DNA of 64,000 nt from Hespellia sp. (lineage in GTDB: Bacteria; Bacillota; Clostridia; Lachnospirales; Lachnospiraceae): positions 1-64,000 of the forward strand of contig JAQUUC010000002.1 of NCBI GenBank assembly GCA_028694105.1, given 5' to 3'. The position numbers and the translations under genes were made by a program. The notes beneath the pieces are model-generated. The model was not told the origin of the DNA. It made no database searches and saw only the letters and a list, made by a program, of their open reading frames with translations. Below, piece by piece: positions 9,703 to 18,141 of this stretch (its first letter is position 1; each line of letters starts with the position of its first letter).

Positions 9703-10299
9703 CTATATTTCTTCAAATCGCAGATCAATCATCTGCATAATATAATCTACTGTCTTTGCCCATCCAAGCACGCTGCTGTCAATCAGTATATGGCGGTTAT
9801 GTCTGTCTCCCCGGTATGTTCCGGTCATATATTTATAACGGGTATGCATCATCTCATCATTTGCCTTGATTTCTTCTCTGGCCCTTCTCTCGGAAATGTG
9901 TTCCTGTTCCATCACGGATTTGACACGAATCTCCTCCGGCGCATAGATGAAAATATTCAGTACGTCATCGCGTTCCCTCAGAATATAATCACTGCATCTG
10001 CCGATAATCACGCAGGAGGACTGCTGCGCAAATTTCTGTACCACCTCAAATTGTGTGTAAATAACACGGTTCGTCAGGTTCGCATATCTGCGGCCGTAAT
10101 TTGTCTCGAAACTGTATCGCACATTATTTTCTGTGTCTGCTTTCTCAACCAAATCACGCTCTACGCCCAACTGCTCCACTACCTGATCTACCAGATCACG
10201 GTCGTAGTACTCGATTCCCAGGTTCTCAGCTATTGCTTTTCCTATCTCCGGACCGCCGCTGCCATATTCGCAGCCGATCGTAATCACCATATGTTTCAT
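9703..10299 (-). CDS. Cytidylate kinase-like family protein
   Basis: A 198-residue P-loop protein of the cytidylate-kinase-like group, distinct from genuine Cmk. The P-loop GCEYGSGGPEIGKAIAENL is near residues 8-26, followed by YYDRDLVDQV and the basic lid stretch HISERRAREEI. The frame extends upstream to 10353, but the ATG at 10299 (MKHMVITIG) has AAGGAGAAG just before it and gives the conserved N-terminus. It lies between the aminotransferase genes and the permease fusion, with a terminator-like hairpin upstream. The phosphorylated substrate is unknown; a direct role in amino-acid breakdown is not obvious. Confidence 0.8.
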   Translation of the reverse strand: MKHMVITIGCEYGSGGPEIGKAIAENLGIEYYDRDLVDQVVEQLGVERDLVEKADTENNVRYSFETNYGRRYANLTNRVIYTQFEVVQKFAQQSSCVIIGRCSDYILRERDDVLNIFIYAPEEIRVKSVMEQEHISERRAREEIKANDEMMHTRYKYMTGTYRGDRHNRHILIDSSVLGWAKTVDYIMQMIDLRFEEI

Positions 10300-10368
10300 C
10301 CCAACTTCTCCTTTTCTTGTCTCATTTTTGTGACACACCACATTCTCTGCCATCAGCTTATAAAATCA

Positions 10369-10403
10369 CAAAGAGACGAACCCCTCCAAGGTTCGCCTCT
10401 TTG
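10369..10403 (-). terminator. Terminator-like hairpin inside the aminotransferase operon
   Basis: A 14-bp stem with one mismatched pair (CAAAGAGGCGAACC against GGTTCGTCTCTTTG) has a 7-nt loop and is followed on the minus strand by TGATTTTAT. It lies between the aminotransferase stop and the kinase-like gene start, about 70 nt before that start. It could limit expression of the two downstream genes. Confidence 0.7.
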
Positions 10404-10437
10404 CGATATCTTTCTATTTTTCAGTCATTTGGATTCT

Positions 10438-11652
10438 CTATGCGATTGCTTCTACCGCTTCTTTGATTATCTCAAATGCCTTATCACAGTCTTCCTCTGT
10501 AATAATCAATGGTGGAATCATGCGAATGATATGTGCTCCAATAGCAGTAATTAATAAATGTCTATGTAAACATTCATGTTTCACTTCCACACCAGAAATT
10601 GTATCATCAAATTCAACACCGACCAGTAATCCCTGTCCACGAACTTCTTTTACGTGTGGAAGTGTAGCAAGTTTCGCTTTGAAATATGCACCCATCTTCT
10701 CTGCATTTCCTGCAAGATCTCTGTCCAGGAGTTCTTCCACTTCTGCAAGTGCTGCTGCACAAGATACCGGACTTCCGCCAAATGTTGTGCCATGTGATCC
10801 TGCTGTGAATGCTTTTGCAACTTCTTCCGCTGCACAGATTGCTCCAATTGGCATACCACCACCGAGTGCTTTCGCCATGGAGATAATATCCGGTTTGATT
10901 CCGTAATGCATAAATGACATCACTTTACCGGTCCGGCACCATCCAGTCTGTACCTCGTCCAAGAGAAGAAGCATTCCCTTCTCATCGCAGAATTCGCGAA
11001 GACCTTTCATGAATTCCATCGTTGCCGGATGTACACCGCCCTCACCTTGTACTGGTTCAATCATAATTGCGATTGTATTCTCTGTACATGCATCTTTAAA
11101 TGCCTGCAGATTGTTGTATTCTGCATAAGTAAATCCATCGGTCATCGGTCCGAATCCAATCTGGCATCCGTTGTCCGGCTGTCCTGTCGCAGACATGGCT
11201 CCGAAGGTTCTTCCGTGGAATCCCATGGCTGCCGTTACGATATTATATTTATGTGGACCATATTTCTCAACGCCATATTTACGTGCCATTTTAATCATGG
11301 CCTCATTGGACTCTGTTCCGGAATTCTGGTAAAAGATCTTATCCATTCCGATTGTCTCACATACCTTCTCTGCCAACAGTGCCTGTGGAATCGTGTATGG
11401 ATAGTTGAATGTATGCATGATATCTGCCACCTGGTCCTGTACGGCCTTTACAACTTTTTCATTACAGTTTCCTGCCGAGTTTACAGCGATACCTGCGTAA
11501 AAATCAAGGTAAGGGGTTCCTTCCTCATCGTAAATGTACTGATCTTTTGCTGTCTCTGCGAGGAAATCAAATCTCTCGTAGGTTTCAATCATGTACTTGT
11601 TCACTTTGTCTTTGATGTCCTGTGTTGTAAGTCCTGTGTCTTTTAATCTCAT
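10438..11652 (-). CDS. Class-III PLP-dependent aminotransferase (acetylornithine/GABA type)
   Basis: A 404-residue fold-type I aminotransferase of the group that includes acetylornithine and 4-aminobutyrate aminotransferases; it moves the omega-amino group of a substrate to a keto acid. Seen are [18 protein letters not shown] (cofactor phosphate region), [10 protein letters not shown], the aspartate motif [15 protein letters not shown], and the Schiff-base lysine in SMAKALGGG near residue 259. The ATG at 11652 has GGAGG 8 nt before it and is chosen over an ATG five codons upstream. It follows the GabT-like gene by 25 nt, so two different class-III enzymes are made together. Exact substrate not assignable from sequence. 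Confidence 0.9.
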   Translation of the reverse strand: MRLKDTGLTTQDIKDKVNKYMIETYERFDFLAETAKDQYIYDEEGTPYLDFYAGIAVNSAGNCNEKVVKAVQDQVADIMHTFNYPYTIPQALLAEKVCETIGMDKIFYQNSGTESNEAMIKMARKYGVEKYGPHKYNIVTAAMGFHGRTFGAMSATGQPDNGCQIGFGPMTDGFTYAEYNNLQAFKDACTENTIAIMIEPVQGEGGVHPATMEFMKGLREFCDEKGMLLLLDEVQTGWCRTGKVMSFMHYGIKPDIISMAKALGGGMPIGAICAAEEVAKAFTAGSHGTTFGGSPVSCAAALAEVEELLDRDLAGNAEKMGAYFKAKLATLPHVKEVRGQGLLVGVEFDDTISGVEVKHECLHRHLLITAIGAHIIRMIPPLIITEEDCDKAFEIIKEAVEAIA

Positions 11653-11677
11653 TTTCGAATCCTCCATCTTATCTGAA

Positions 11678-13039
11678 TCATTTACAGGAAATGCATTTTG
11701 CTACCGCGGCTTCAAAGATATCAAGTCCTGCCGCAAGCTGTTCCTCTGTCATAACCAAAGGTGCAAGGAAACGGATTACATTGTTGTAAGTTCCTGCTCC
11801 CTCGACCAGCAGTCCGTTCTGGGCACATTCCTGAACGACCGCGCTTGTCAGCTCCGGCGCCGGCTCTTTTGTTGCTTTGTCTTTTACAAATTCAATTCCG
11901 ACCATGCCGCCAAGTCCACGCACATCCCCAATCACCGGATACTTCTCCATCATTGCTTTATATCTTTCCATCACCTTCTCGCCAATTTCGCATGAACGCT
12001 CTGCCAGATGGTCGCGTTCCATAATCTCAATTGTCTTCAATGAAGCTGCACATGCAAGCGGATTTCCGCAATAGGTTCCGCCGATGGTTCCTGCTGCCGG
12101 TGCTTCCATAATCTCTTCCCTCGCAATGATTGCTGATAATGGAACTCCTGCAGCGATTGACTTTGCTGTTGCGATGATATCTGGCTGTACACCCGCTTCT
12201 TTCCAGTACTCTGTCGCGAACATCCTTCCCGTTCTGCAAAAGCCTGACTGGACTTCGTCAGCTACAAGCATGATTTCATGTTCATCACAGAGTGCTCTGA
12301 CTGCCTTCACCCATTCCATCGGTGCCGGGATAAATCCACCCTCGCCCTGAAGCGGTTCTACGACAACTGCTGCGATTGTATCTGCTGGGGCGCACTGCTC
12401 GAAGACATCTGTAATCGACTTCATATAATAAGCGACAAGTGCTGATTCCGGCATCCCTTCTGGTTTTCTATAGTAGTTCGGGAACTGTGCGCGGTAGATT
12501 CCTTCTGGGAAAGGTCCCATGTCAACAGCATATGCTTTCTTGGATGTCATCGACATCGTGAGATTCGTTCTTCCGTGGAACGCTCCGGAAAATACGATGA
12601 TATTCGGTCTCTTCGTAAATGCTTTTGCAACCTTCACTGCATTCTCATCCGCCTCAGCTCCACTGTTTGCAAAGAATACTTTCTTCTTTTCGCCTTTCAC
12701 CGGTGCAATCTGTGCAAGTTTCTCGGCAAGTGCCACATATCCTTCATGTGTTACGATATTGAACATTCCGTGGAAATATTTATCTGCCTGATTTTTCACT
12801 GCTTCTACGATCTCCGGCTGTGAGTATCCAATGTTGAGGACCCCGACCCCGCCGATCCAGTCGAGGAAATAATTTCCGTCCACATCTTCGATCATGGCTC
12901 CCTCTCCCCGTTCAATGGCTACCGGATAGCCGCAGCGAATGGATGACGGTACTGCTGCCGCTCTTCTGTCTATCAATGCTTTTGCCTTTGGTCCCGGCAA
13001 AGTATCTGTTATAATTTTCGGTAATGCTGTTCTTAACAT
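11678..13039 (-). CDS. 4-aminobutyrate aminotransferase-like class-III aminotransferase
   Basis: A 453-residue enzyme of the GabT type: it transfers the amino group of an omega-amino acid to 2-oxoglutarate, giving a semialdehyde. Motifs include FFANSGAEADENAVK, FHGRTNLTMS, MLVADEVQSGFCRTGR and the cofactor lysine in ATAKSIAAGVPL near residue 290. It has AGGAGG 9 nt before the ATG and is the first gene of the operon. It is transcribed away from the PucR regulator through a leader containing a terminator-like hairpin (13103-13145). Gene order with the permease-dehydrogenase fusion supports a GABA or related diamine-derived substrate; this is inference. Confidence 0.9.
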   Translation of the reverse strand: MLRTALPKIITDTLPGPKAKALIDRRAAAVPSSIRCGYPVAIERGEGAMIEDVDGNYFLDWIGGVGVLNIGYSQPEIVEAVKNQADKYFHGMFNIVTHEGYVALAEKLAQIAPVKGEKKKVFFANSGAEADENAVKVAKAFTKRPNIIVFSGAFHGRTNLTMSMTSKKAYAVDMGPFPEGIYRAQFPNYYRKPEGMPESALVAYYMKSITDVFEQCAPADTIAAVVVEPLQGEGGFIPAPMEWVKAVRALCDEHEIMLVADEVQSGFCRTGRMFATEYWKEAGVQPDIIATAKSIAAGVPLSAIIAREEIMEAPAAGTIGGTYCGNPLACAASLKTIEIMERDHLAERSCEIGEKVMERYKAMMEKYPVIGDVRGLGGMVGIEFVKDKATKEPAPELTSAVVQECAQNGLLVEGAGTYNNVIRFLAPLVMTEEQLAAGLDIFEAAVAKCISCK

Positions 13040-13102
13040 TATATTTATCCTCCTTTTATTCTTCGCATCTCGATTACGCTTTACTTATTTCTTACACGCA
13101 AA

Positions 13103-13145
13103 AACGCACAACGAGGAAGTCTTTGCAACTCCTTTGTTGTGCGTT
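13103..13145 (-). promoter_or_regulatory. Attenuator-like hairpin in the leader of the aminotransferase operon
   Basis: AACGCACAAC and GTTGTGCGTT form a perfect 10-bp outer stem, with a further imperfect inner stem (AGGAGTT opposite AGGAAGT-type bases), and the minus strand continues with TTTTTGCG. The structure has the form of an intrinsic terminator about 60 nt ahead of the first structural gene. It may act as a premature terminator relieved by an unknown signal. Confidence 0.6.
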
Positions 13146-13260
13146 ACGTATATTCTGCCATACTTTTTCTTGCTATGCCATATACCATTGACACAAGTTT
13201 TCTGTTTATTTTTGTGCTGAGAGCATAAATTCATTTACACTCATGAGATGTTATGCTAAA

Positions 13261-13310
13261 CTTTCTGTAAATGCATGTGGCTTCTTACTTTTACATACAT
13301 TTACAGAAAG
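13261..13310 (+). promoter_or_regulatory. 13-bp perfect inverted repeat overlapping the pucR-like ribosome site
   Basis: CTTTCTGTAAATG (13261-13273) is repeated in perfect inverse as CATTTACAGAAAG (13298-13310), 24 nt apart. The right arm contains most of the AGAAAGGA ribosome site of the regulator gene at 13319. It could be an operator bound by the regulator or an RNA stem hiding the ribosome site. Confidence 0.55.
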
Positions 13311-13318
13311 GATTACTC

Positions 13319-14509
13319 ATGTCACTTACCCTGCAGGAAATATATGAAAACACAAAAAGTAAATATCACTTAAATCTTCTCACACCACTTCACACGTTAA
13401 AACAAGTCATGAACTGGGTGTACATCGGCGAAGACATCACCACCTTCGATTACCTGAATGGCGGTGAGCTTGTCATCACAACTGGTCTGTGCATTCATAA
13501 TCCCGAGGAGCTATACGACTTTATTCGGGCTTTGATCCAGCATGAATGTTGTGGACTTATCATCAACACCGGTGGTTATCTCAAGGCCTCGAGCATCACC
13601 TCTGATATCCGCCAGCTCTGTGTAAAGAATGATTTCGCACTCTTTACGATGCCGTGGGAAGTCTCCTTCCAAGCAATCACAAAGGACTATTACAACCGCA
13701 TCTTTCAGGATAACCAGACAGATACCGCCATCACAGAATCCTTCTTAAGCATTCTCCGTCAGGATCAGGATGTCAGGCACAGTATCCTGTTATTAGAAGA
13801 ATACCGCTATACTGCTAGCGAACCGTACTGTATGTGCGTCCTCAATTATCGTTCTTCGATTGATGAGGCAACGACGCTCTCACAGACCGAAGAATGGCAG
13901 AAGCAGCTGTTGTATTCCATCGACAGTCTTCTCCATGACAGTTCACTCAAGCATCATGTCATGATTTACAAAGACACCATTGTGTTCATTTGCTGTGACT
14001 CACATTTGAAAGTCATCCGCAAAACAATGGAACACATTTTAAATCACCTGAAGGTCATCCGCCCACGTTTCGAATGCCGGATTGGTATCGGCTCACTCAC
14101 TCAGGATTTGACCGAACTTGCCGTCAGCTACAAACGTGCCGTCGCCGCCCTTACCATGGCGGAATATCATAAGACTTCCATCTGCACCTTTGAGGAAATG
14201 GGATTTTTCCGGCTGTTGCTCTCTGTACATGACCAAGCGCTTTTGCATTCATATCTGGACGAGCAATTAGGAACTTTGATGGAATATGATCAGGCACATA
14301 ACAGCAATTACATGGAGACATTGTATCAGTACATCATGTGTGGCGGGAGCATTCAGTCGATTGCTGCTGCGATGTACTGTCATCGTAACACTGTCAATTA
14401 CCGCGTGAGGAATCTCAAAGAAATGCTGGGTTGTGATATCGATGATACAACAGTAAGATTTGATTTCCTGACCGCCTTTTGCATAAAAGAATACCTCGAG
14501 ATTTTATAA
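13319..14509 (+). CDS. PucR-family transcriptional regulator
   Basis: A 396-residue regulator. The N-terminal part (about 1-125) matches the PucR sensory domain (LNGGELVITTGLCI, ALIQHECCGLIINTGGY). The C-terminal part (about 335-396) is the PucR helix-turn-helix, with SIQSIAAAMYCHRNTVNYRVRNL. The ATG at 13319 is preceded by AGAAAGGA; an earlier in-frame ATG at 13271 lacks one. It is divergent from the aminotransferase/permease-dehydrogenase operon and is its likely controller. PucR-type proteins commonly act as activators of nitrogen-compound catabolism in response to the substrate. The gene is followed by a terminator overlapping its stop codon. Confidence 0.92.
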   Translation: MSLTLQEIYENTKSKYHLNLLTPLHTLKQVMNWVYIGEDITTFDYLNGGELVITTGLCIHNPEELYDFIRALIQHECCGLIINTGGYLKASSITSDIRQLCVKNDFALFTMPWEVSFQAITKDYYNRIFQDNQTDTAITESFLSILRQDQDVRHSILLLEEYRYTASEPYCMCVLNYRSSIDEATTLSQTEEWQKQLLYSIDSLLHDSSLKHHVMIYKDTIVFICCDSHLKVIRKTMEHILNHLKVIRPRFECRIGIGSLTQDLTELAVSYKRAVAALTMAEYHKTSICTFEEMGFFRLLLSVHDQALLHSYLDEQLGTLMEYDQAHNSNYMETLYQYIMCGGSIQSIAAAMYCHRNTVNYRVRNLKEMLGCDIDDTTVRFDFLTAFCIKEYLEIL

Positions 14510-14520
14510 TCCCGAGGTAT
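14491..14520 (+). terminator. Terminator of the pucR-like gene
   Basis: ATACCTCG pairs with CGAGGTAT around an AT-rich loop that also contains the TAA stop (14507-14509), followed by CTGCTTTGTTGTTT. The stem therefore overlaps the last codons. The T-run is interrupted, so efficiency is uncertain. Confidence 0.6.
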
Positions 14521-14591
14521 CTGCTTTGTTGTTTCATTATTAAATCTGTCAACCAGATTTTCTTTTTCATATTTTCGCTCTTCTACTCACA

Positions 14592-15014
14592 CTAAATATC
14601 GCTTGTATATAGATCATAATACCGTGTTTTGCTTCCATTCCGAACCTCGTAGCAGTGCTGATACGATGATGGATTCTCATATTGGACAGAATAGAGGAAA
14701 GGTAATATCTTCTTTTGATCCGCATCTTTTACACCCGCTTTAGAAAACGTTGGCGCAAACTCTACTTCTTTTATTTCTAACTGTTCCCAAAATCTGATAT
14801 TAAAAAAGTAAATCCGAGTCGGGTTGATCTCTCCGATTACCTGTCTATTGGCAAAATTTTGTTCTTCCCTCTGTAAATGAGTCTTAACATCCTCACTCAC
14901 TTTTCCCAGCCTCGGAACTCCCTGTGCAATCATAATTGGTGGTAATGCCCATACCAACACCAAAAGCAGAATGATAATAACGCTTATTTTAACTATTCTT
15001 CTTTTCTTATCCAT
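14592..15014 (-). CDS. Small membrane-anchored protein of unknown function
   Basis: A 140-residue protein that I do not recognise. It has a lysine/arginine-rich start followed by one strong hydrophobic segment at about residues 9-31, so the bulk is probably outside the cell, anchored by the N-terminus. The remainder is mixed polar sequence with many tyrosines near the end and no cysteines that suggest a lipoprotein. It follows the amidase-domain gene by 18 nt and shares its direction, so it belongs to the same signalling operon. An AAAGGA ribosome site is present about 12 nt upstream. Confidence 0.7.
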   Translation of the reverse strand: MDKKRRIVKISVIIILLLVLVWALPPIMIAQGVPRLGKVSEDVKTHLQREEQNFANRQVIGEINPTRIYFFNIRFWEQLEIKEVEFAPTFSKAGVKDADQKKILPFLYSVQYENPSSYQHCYEVRNGSKTRYYDLYTSDI

Positions 15015-15032
15015 ACTATTTCCACATCCTTT

Positions 15033-15935
15033 CTAATTGAATTTCACTATATAAACATGTTTATCAGGAAATGCACTAGCGCTAACTCTATCATTTAATT
15101 TTTGATTAAAGTAATATGACGTATGCTGCGTGCAATAAACCTCGCCATTGACTTTGGATTGTACAAATTGAGTATGATAAAATTCGTATGTTGTTGTATT
15201 AAACCAAACCAAAAAATCTCCTGCGTACGCTTTTGAATTAACTTGTGATAACGAGGTACATACTGGGCCTAAATACCCTCTTGTCAAACTCCAATATTGT
15301 AAAAATCCAGATGCATTGATCCAATTAAAACTTGCCTCTGTATCAGCCCCAGCCCAGACATTCCATTTAGAAGTTGTTCCAAAACCTCCAGCATGCAAAA
15401 TCTGCGAAGCAAAGTTCGTACAGTCTAGGCGGAATACAGGATAATTGAAGTTATCTACTAGTGCATATGCATACGCATAATCTTGAGCCGCTTTTAAATT
15501 GTATGCCACATATGGTTTTGTCTCTGATGGTTCAGAATATGCCTGCTGAATTTTCGTTGCTACGGACTGATTTGCTTTTCGTATTTCAGCAATTGTTTTA
15601 TTATGCATTGCATCTATTGATTCTTCTCCCAAATATACTGATGCATAAGCACTATAATACATTTGAGCAGTCTCCGATACTTCTGCTGGTGGTGCAAATG
15701 CAAAATCATTCATTAACACCGAAAACTCTTCTGAGCCATATTCAATGCCAAGATTGTTAAAGGCAATATAATTCAAAATATCTGTTTGAATATCTCCCAG
15801 AGTCATCTCATATGAAAATTCATCTCCCAATGAACTATCAAAAGCGTCGGTAGGTTCACTGGCAAACGCTGTTAACACCGTTCCCATCATAATAACTAAA
15901 CATGCAATAATTGACACTATTCTTTTTTTCATCAT
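15033..15935 (-). CDS. Secreted amidase-domain protein (Amidase_6-like)
   Basis: A 300-residue exported protein. The first 25 or so residues are a classic signal peptide (basic start, hydrophobic core, TAFASEP cleavage region). The C-terminal half resembles the putative amidase domain related to NlpC/P60-type cysteine hydrolases: DCTNFASQILHAGG near residue 170 supplies the likely catalytic cysteine, and FYHTQFVQS near residue 253 a candidate histidine. Such enzymes are thought to act on peptidoglycan or peptide amide bonds. It lies 31 nt after the small peptide gene, downstream of the AgrC-like kinase, and is a natural target of the LytTR regulator. The start has a GGCGG site. Confidence 0.78.
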   Translation of the reverse strand: MMKKRIVSIIACLVIMMGTVLTAFASEPTDAFDSSLGDEFSYEMTLGDIQTDILNYIAFNNLGIEYGSEEFSVLMNDFAFAPPAEVSETAQMYYSAYASVYLGEESIDAMHNKTIAEIRKANQSVATKIQQAYSEPSETKPYVAYNLKAAQDYAYAYALVDNFNYPVFRLDCTNFASQILHAGGFGTTSKWNVWAGADTEASFNWINASGFLQYWSLTRGYLGPVCTSLSQVNSKAYAGDFLVWFNTTTYEFYHTQFVQSKVNGEVYCTQHTSYYFNQKLNDRVSASAFPDKHVYIVKFN

Positions 15936-15966
15936 CTTCCGCCTTTCATAATCTACTATTTTTCTT

Positions 15967-16020
15967 TTACTTGAAAAACTGCTTTAGCCACTCCCAAAAT
16001 TCCCAGCTATATGTACTCAT
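15967..16020 (-). CDS. 17-residue tryptophan-rich peptide, candidate signal or membrane-active peptide
   Basis: A very short gene reads MSTYSWEFWEWLKQFFK and stops with TAA. An ideal ribosome site, AGGAGG at 16029-16034, sits 8 nt before the ATG, stronger than most in the window. The peptide has three tryptophans and three phenylalanines spaced as in an amphipathic helix, no cysteine, and no leader. It lies directly after the AgrC-like kinase gene and before the secreted amidase gene, where regulatory peptides of such systems are often found. It could be a linear signal, a phenol-soluble-modulin-like peptide, or a leader peptide whose translation controls the amidase gene. The coding call rests on the ribosome site and position only. 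Confidence 0.6.
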   Translation of the reverse strand: MSTYSWEFWEWLKQFFK

Positions 16021-16117
16021 TTCTCATCCCTCCTTTTTCTCAACAATACCAAAACGAGAAAAAAAGCAATGACATATGTTTGAAGGACGGAATATATTGC
16101 GTGAAATCTATGTTCTC

Positions 16118-17389
16118 TTAATAATAAAGCATGATCATTATTTTAAAATAGTTCTCTTGGATTCCCAATTCTACAAATCCATTATATTTTTCTACACATG
16201 CTTTTATATTTTGCAACCCAATTCCATGATATATTTCATCTTGTTTTGATGAAATATATTTCCCATTTTTCTTCTTCAAATTAGAATTACAAGCATTTTT
16301 TTCACAGATAAAAATTTGATTTTCATTATAACGAAGCTCTACCTCAATTTTCTTAGTATCAATTAGTGAGACCGCCTCAACTGCATTTCTCATTATATTC
16401 GAAAAAATCACTACCAAATCATAAGATGCAACGCTACACTCAGCTGGCATATGTCCTATCACGTCTAATTCAATATGCTCCTCACTTTGATATTTTTCCA
16501 AAATAGCATTCACCATTACATTATGCGTTTCAATTCCTGTCTGAAACAATATATTATCCACTCTCATTGTATGTAAATAGTTCTTTACCTCTGTTAGATT
16601 CCCTATTTCACATAATGCAGATAACATCTCCATGTGCTGTTTATAATCATGATGTAGTTTTCGCGTGTCTTCATCTTTAGAAACAAGATATTCATATTGT
16701 TTTTTTTGCATCATCATATACTGTTCCTGAATTTCATTTTTTTCTTTATAAGATTTACTCTTTCCTTCTAAGTACGCGCCAATCCCAATTCGCGCAACAA
16801 AACAACACCCAATCAATAAACTTATAATATATATATCATGCTCTAGACCTTTCTGTTCTGTCACCAGTAAAACACGCAACAAAATCAGTGTGTATAGAAT
16901 CACAGCAATGAAATCCGCCAAAAAATATTTTAATGAAAGCGCACGAAACACCAACACGTTATTACGTTTTATAATAATAACAACGCATAGTAAAACCAAC
17001 AATGAAACAATTCCACTTACTAAGCCTACAATTGACTTAGATACTATTTCATTCAAATGAAAAAAGCCTGTTAAAAGAGTTCCTATCCCTCCATCCAAAA
17101 ACCCCATAATTAAATCAATAAAAAAAACTATTGAACTGATTTTAAATATGTTGTCATTAAATATAACAACTGAAGTGATGCAAGTTATTGCGATGTATAA
17201 AAACAAAGGACCCCTTTCACTGAAAAGAACTATTTGTATCGTCAAACAGCAGGCAATAATCCCCATTCCACAAAGTACTCTTCTTTTCGAAAAGAGCGTT
17301 TCTAGTTCTAATATATATCGTAAAATAATATATATTTTTAATATATCAATAATATATATAACCACTTGATATATGCCATGCTCTATCAC
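16118..17389 (-). CDS. AgrC-like membrane sensor histidine kinase (GHKL type)
   Basis: A 423-residue sensor with about six membrane segments in the first 205 residues, as in peptide-sensing kinases of the AgrC/ComD group. A short coiled linker follows, then the phosphoacceptor motif KLHHDYKQHMEML near residue 246. The ATP-binding domain has NIMRNAVEAV near 333 and GIGLQNIKACVEKYNG near 388. The GTG start (17389) overlaps the regulator stop codon by 4 nt (GTGA), so the two are translationally coupled. No AgrB-type processing enzyme is encoded nearby. The ligand is unknown; the 17-residue peptide encoded just downstream is an obvious candidate. Confidence 0.9.
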   Translation of the reverse strand: MIEHGIYQVVIYIIDILKIYIILRYILELETLFSKRRVLCGMGIIACCLTIQIVLFSERGPLFLYIAITCITSVVIFNDNIFKISSIVFFIDLIMGFLDGGIGTLLTGFFHLNEIVSKSIVGLVSGIVSLLVLLCVVIIIKRNNVLVFRALSLKYFLADFIAVILYTLILLRVLLVTEQKGLEHDIYIISLLIGCCFVARIGIGAYLEGKSKSYKEKNEIQEQYMMMQKKQYEYLVSKDEDTRKLHHDYKQHMEMLSALCEIGNLTEVKNYLHTMRVDNILFQTGIETHNVMVNAILEKYQSEEHIELDVIGHMPAECSVASYDLVVIFSNIMRNAVEAVSLIDTKKIEVELRYNENQIFICEKNACNSNLKKKNGKYISSKQDEIYHGIGLQNIKACVEKYNGFVELGIQENYFKIMIMLYY

Positions 17390-18093
17390 AGGTTCCCCCT
17401 CTCATACATATATGCCATGAAACAATGATAGAAATCTTTTCTCCTCTTTTCACTCAATGGAATACACATTCCGTTGTCCATTGTGATTTCTAATTTTTTC
17501 ACCAACTTTATATAATTGTAATTCACTAAAAAAGCCCTGTGCACAAGATAAAAACATGTATTTTGTAAAATAGCTGTAATTTCAGTTATCGTAGTCCGCG
17601 ATACTAAAATATCGTCCACAGTATGTATATATGTTTTCCGATCAGAAACTTCAACATAGCAAATATCGTCTGCTTTTATACAAGCTACACCACCATTCAG
17701 AATAGCGACATTTAACTCTTTTTGTTTCATCAGCTTTATCTTTGCACTTAAAACCGCTTCTTCGATACAACTAACATCATCGGTTTTTTCAATAAATCGA
17801 AACGCAGACACCTTATATCCTTGCTTGCTATATTCTCCGTGACTGGTAATAAAAACAATCAATACTCTTTTATTCTTTTTGACATAATCCATCGCGGCAT
17901 TCAAACCATTTTCCCCCTCCATTTCAATATCAAGAAACAAGAGTTCACATATCACATTAGAATTCAACAATTCTTGTGCATTGGAAAAACTTATTAATTC
18001 CGCTTCTATTCCATTCTTATTAAGTATAACAATCAATTGATTTTTAATTGCATTTCGGTAATATTGTTCGTCATCGCATATTCCAATCACCAT
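17386..18093 (-). CDS. LytTR-family response regulator (AgrA-like)
   Basis: A 235-residue response regulator. The receiver has the acidic pair in GICDDEQ, the phosphoacceptor in LLFLDIEMEG near residue 54 and the conserved lysine in FIEKTD. The C-terminal LytTR domain (about 130-230) binds DNA and shows ICYVEVSDRKTYIHT and FYLVHRAFLVNYNYI. It is the first gene of the operon, overlapped by the kinase. Its probable targets are its own operon, including the peptide, the amidase and the 140-residue protein. A GGAG ribosome site lies 11 nt before the ATG. Confidence 0.93.
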   Translation of the reverse strand: MVIGICDDEQYYRNAIKNQLIVILNKNGIEAELISFSNAQELLNSNVICELLFLDIEMEGENGLNAAMDYVKKNKRVLIVFITSHGEYSKQGYKVSAFRFIEKTDDVSCIEEAVLSAKIKLMKQKELNVAILNGGVACIKADDICYVEVSDRKTYIHTVDDILVSRTTITEITAILQNTCFYLVHRAFLVNYNYIKLVKKLEITMDNGMCIPLSEKRRKDFYHCFMAYMYERGNL

Positions 18094-18141
18094 AAATTAT
18101 GATTCTCCATACATTTTAAGTTTTTCTAAATATTTCAAGTT

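Noticed and set aside
9526..10554. Plus-strand open frame of 342 codons opposite the permease fusion and kinase-like gene
   Set aside because: Antisense to two well-supported genes, no ribosome site, no recognisable domain; composition is that of a reversed coding strand.
11029..11646. Plus-strand open frame of 205 codons opposite the first aminotransferase
   Set aside because: Cysteine-rich low-quality sequence fully antisense to a clear enzyme gene.
15967..16020. Small peptide as an AgrD-type cyclic autoinducer precursor
   Set aside because: There is no cysteine, no recognisable leader/tail around a ring segment, and no AgrB gene; kept only as a linear peptide candidate.
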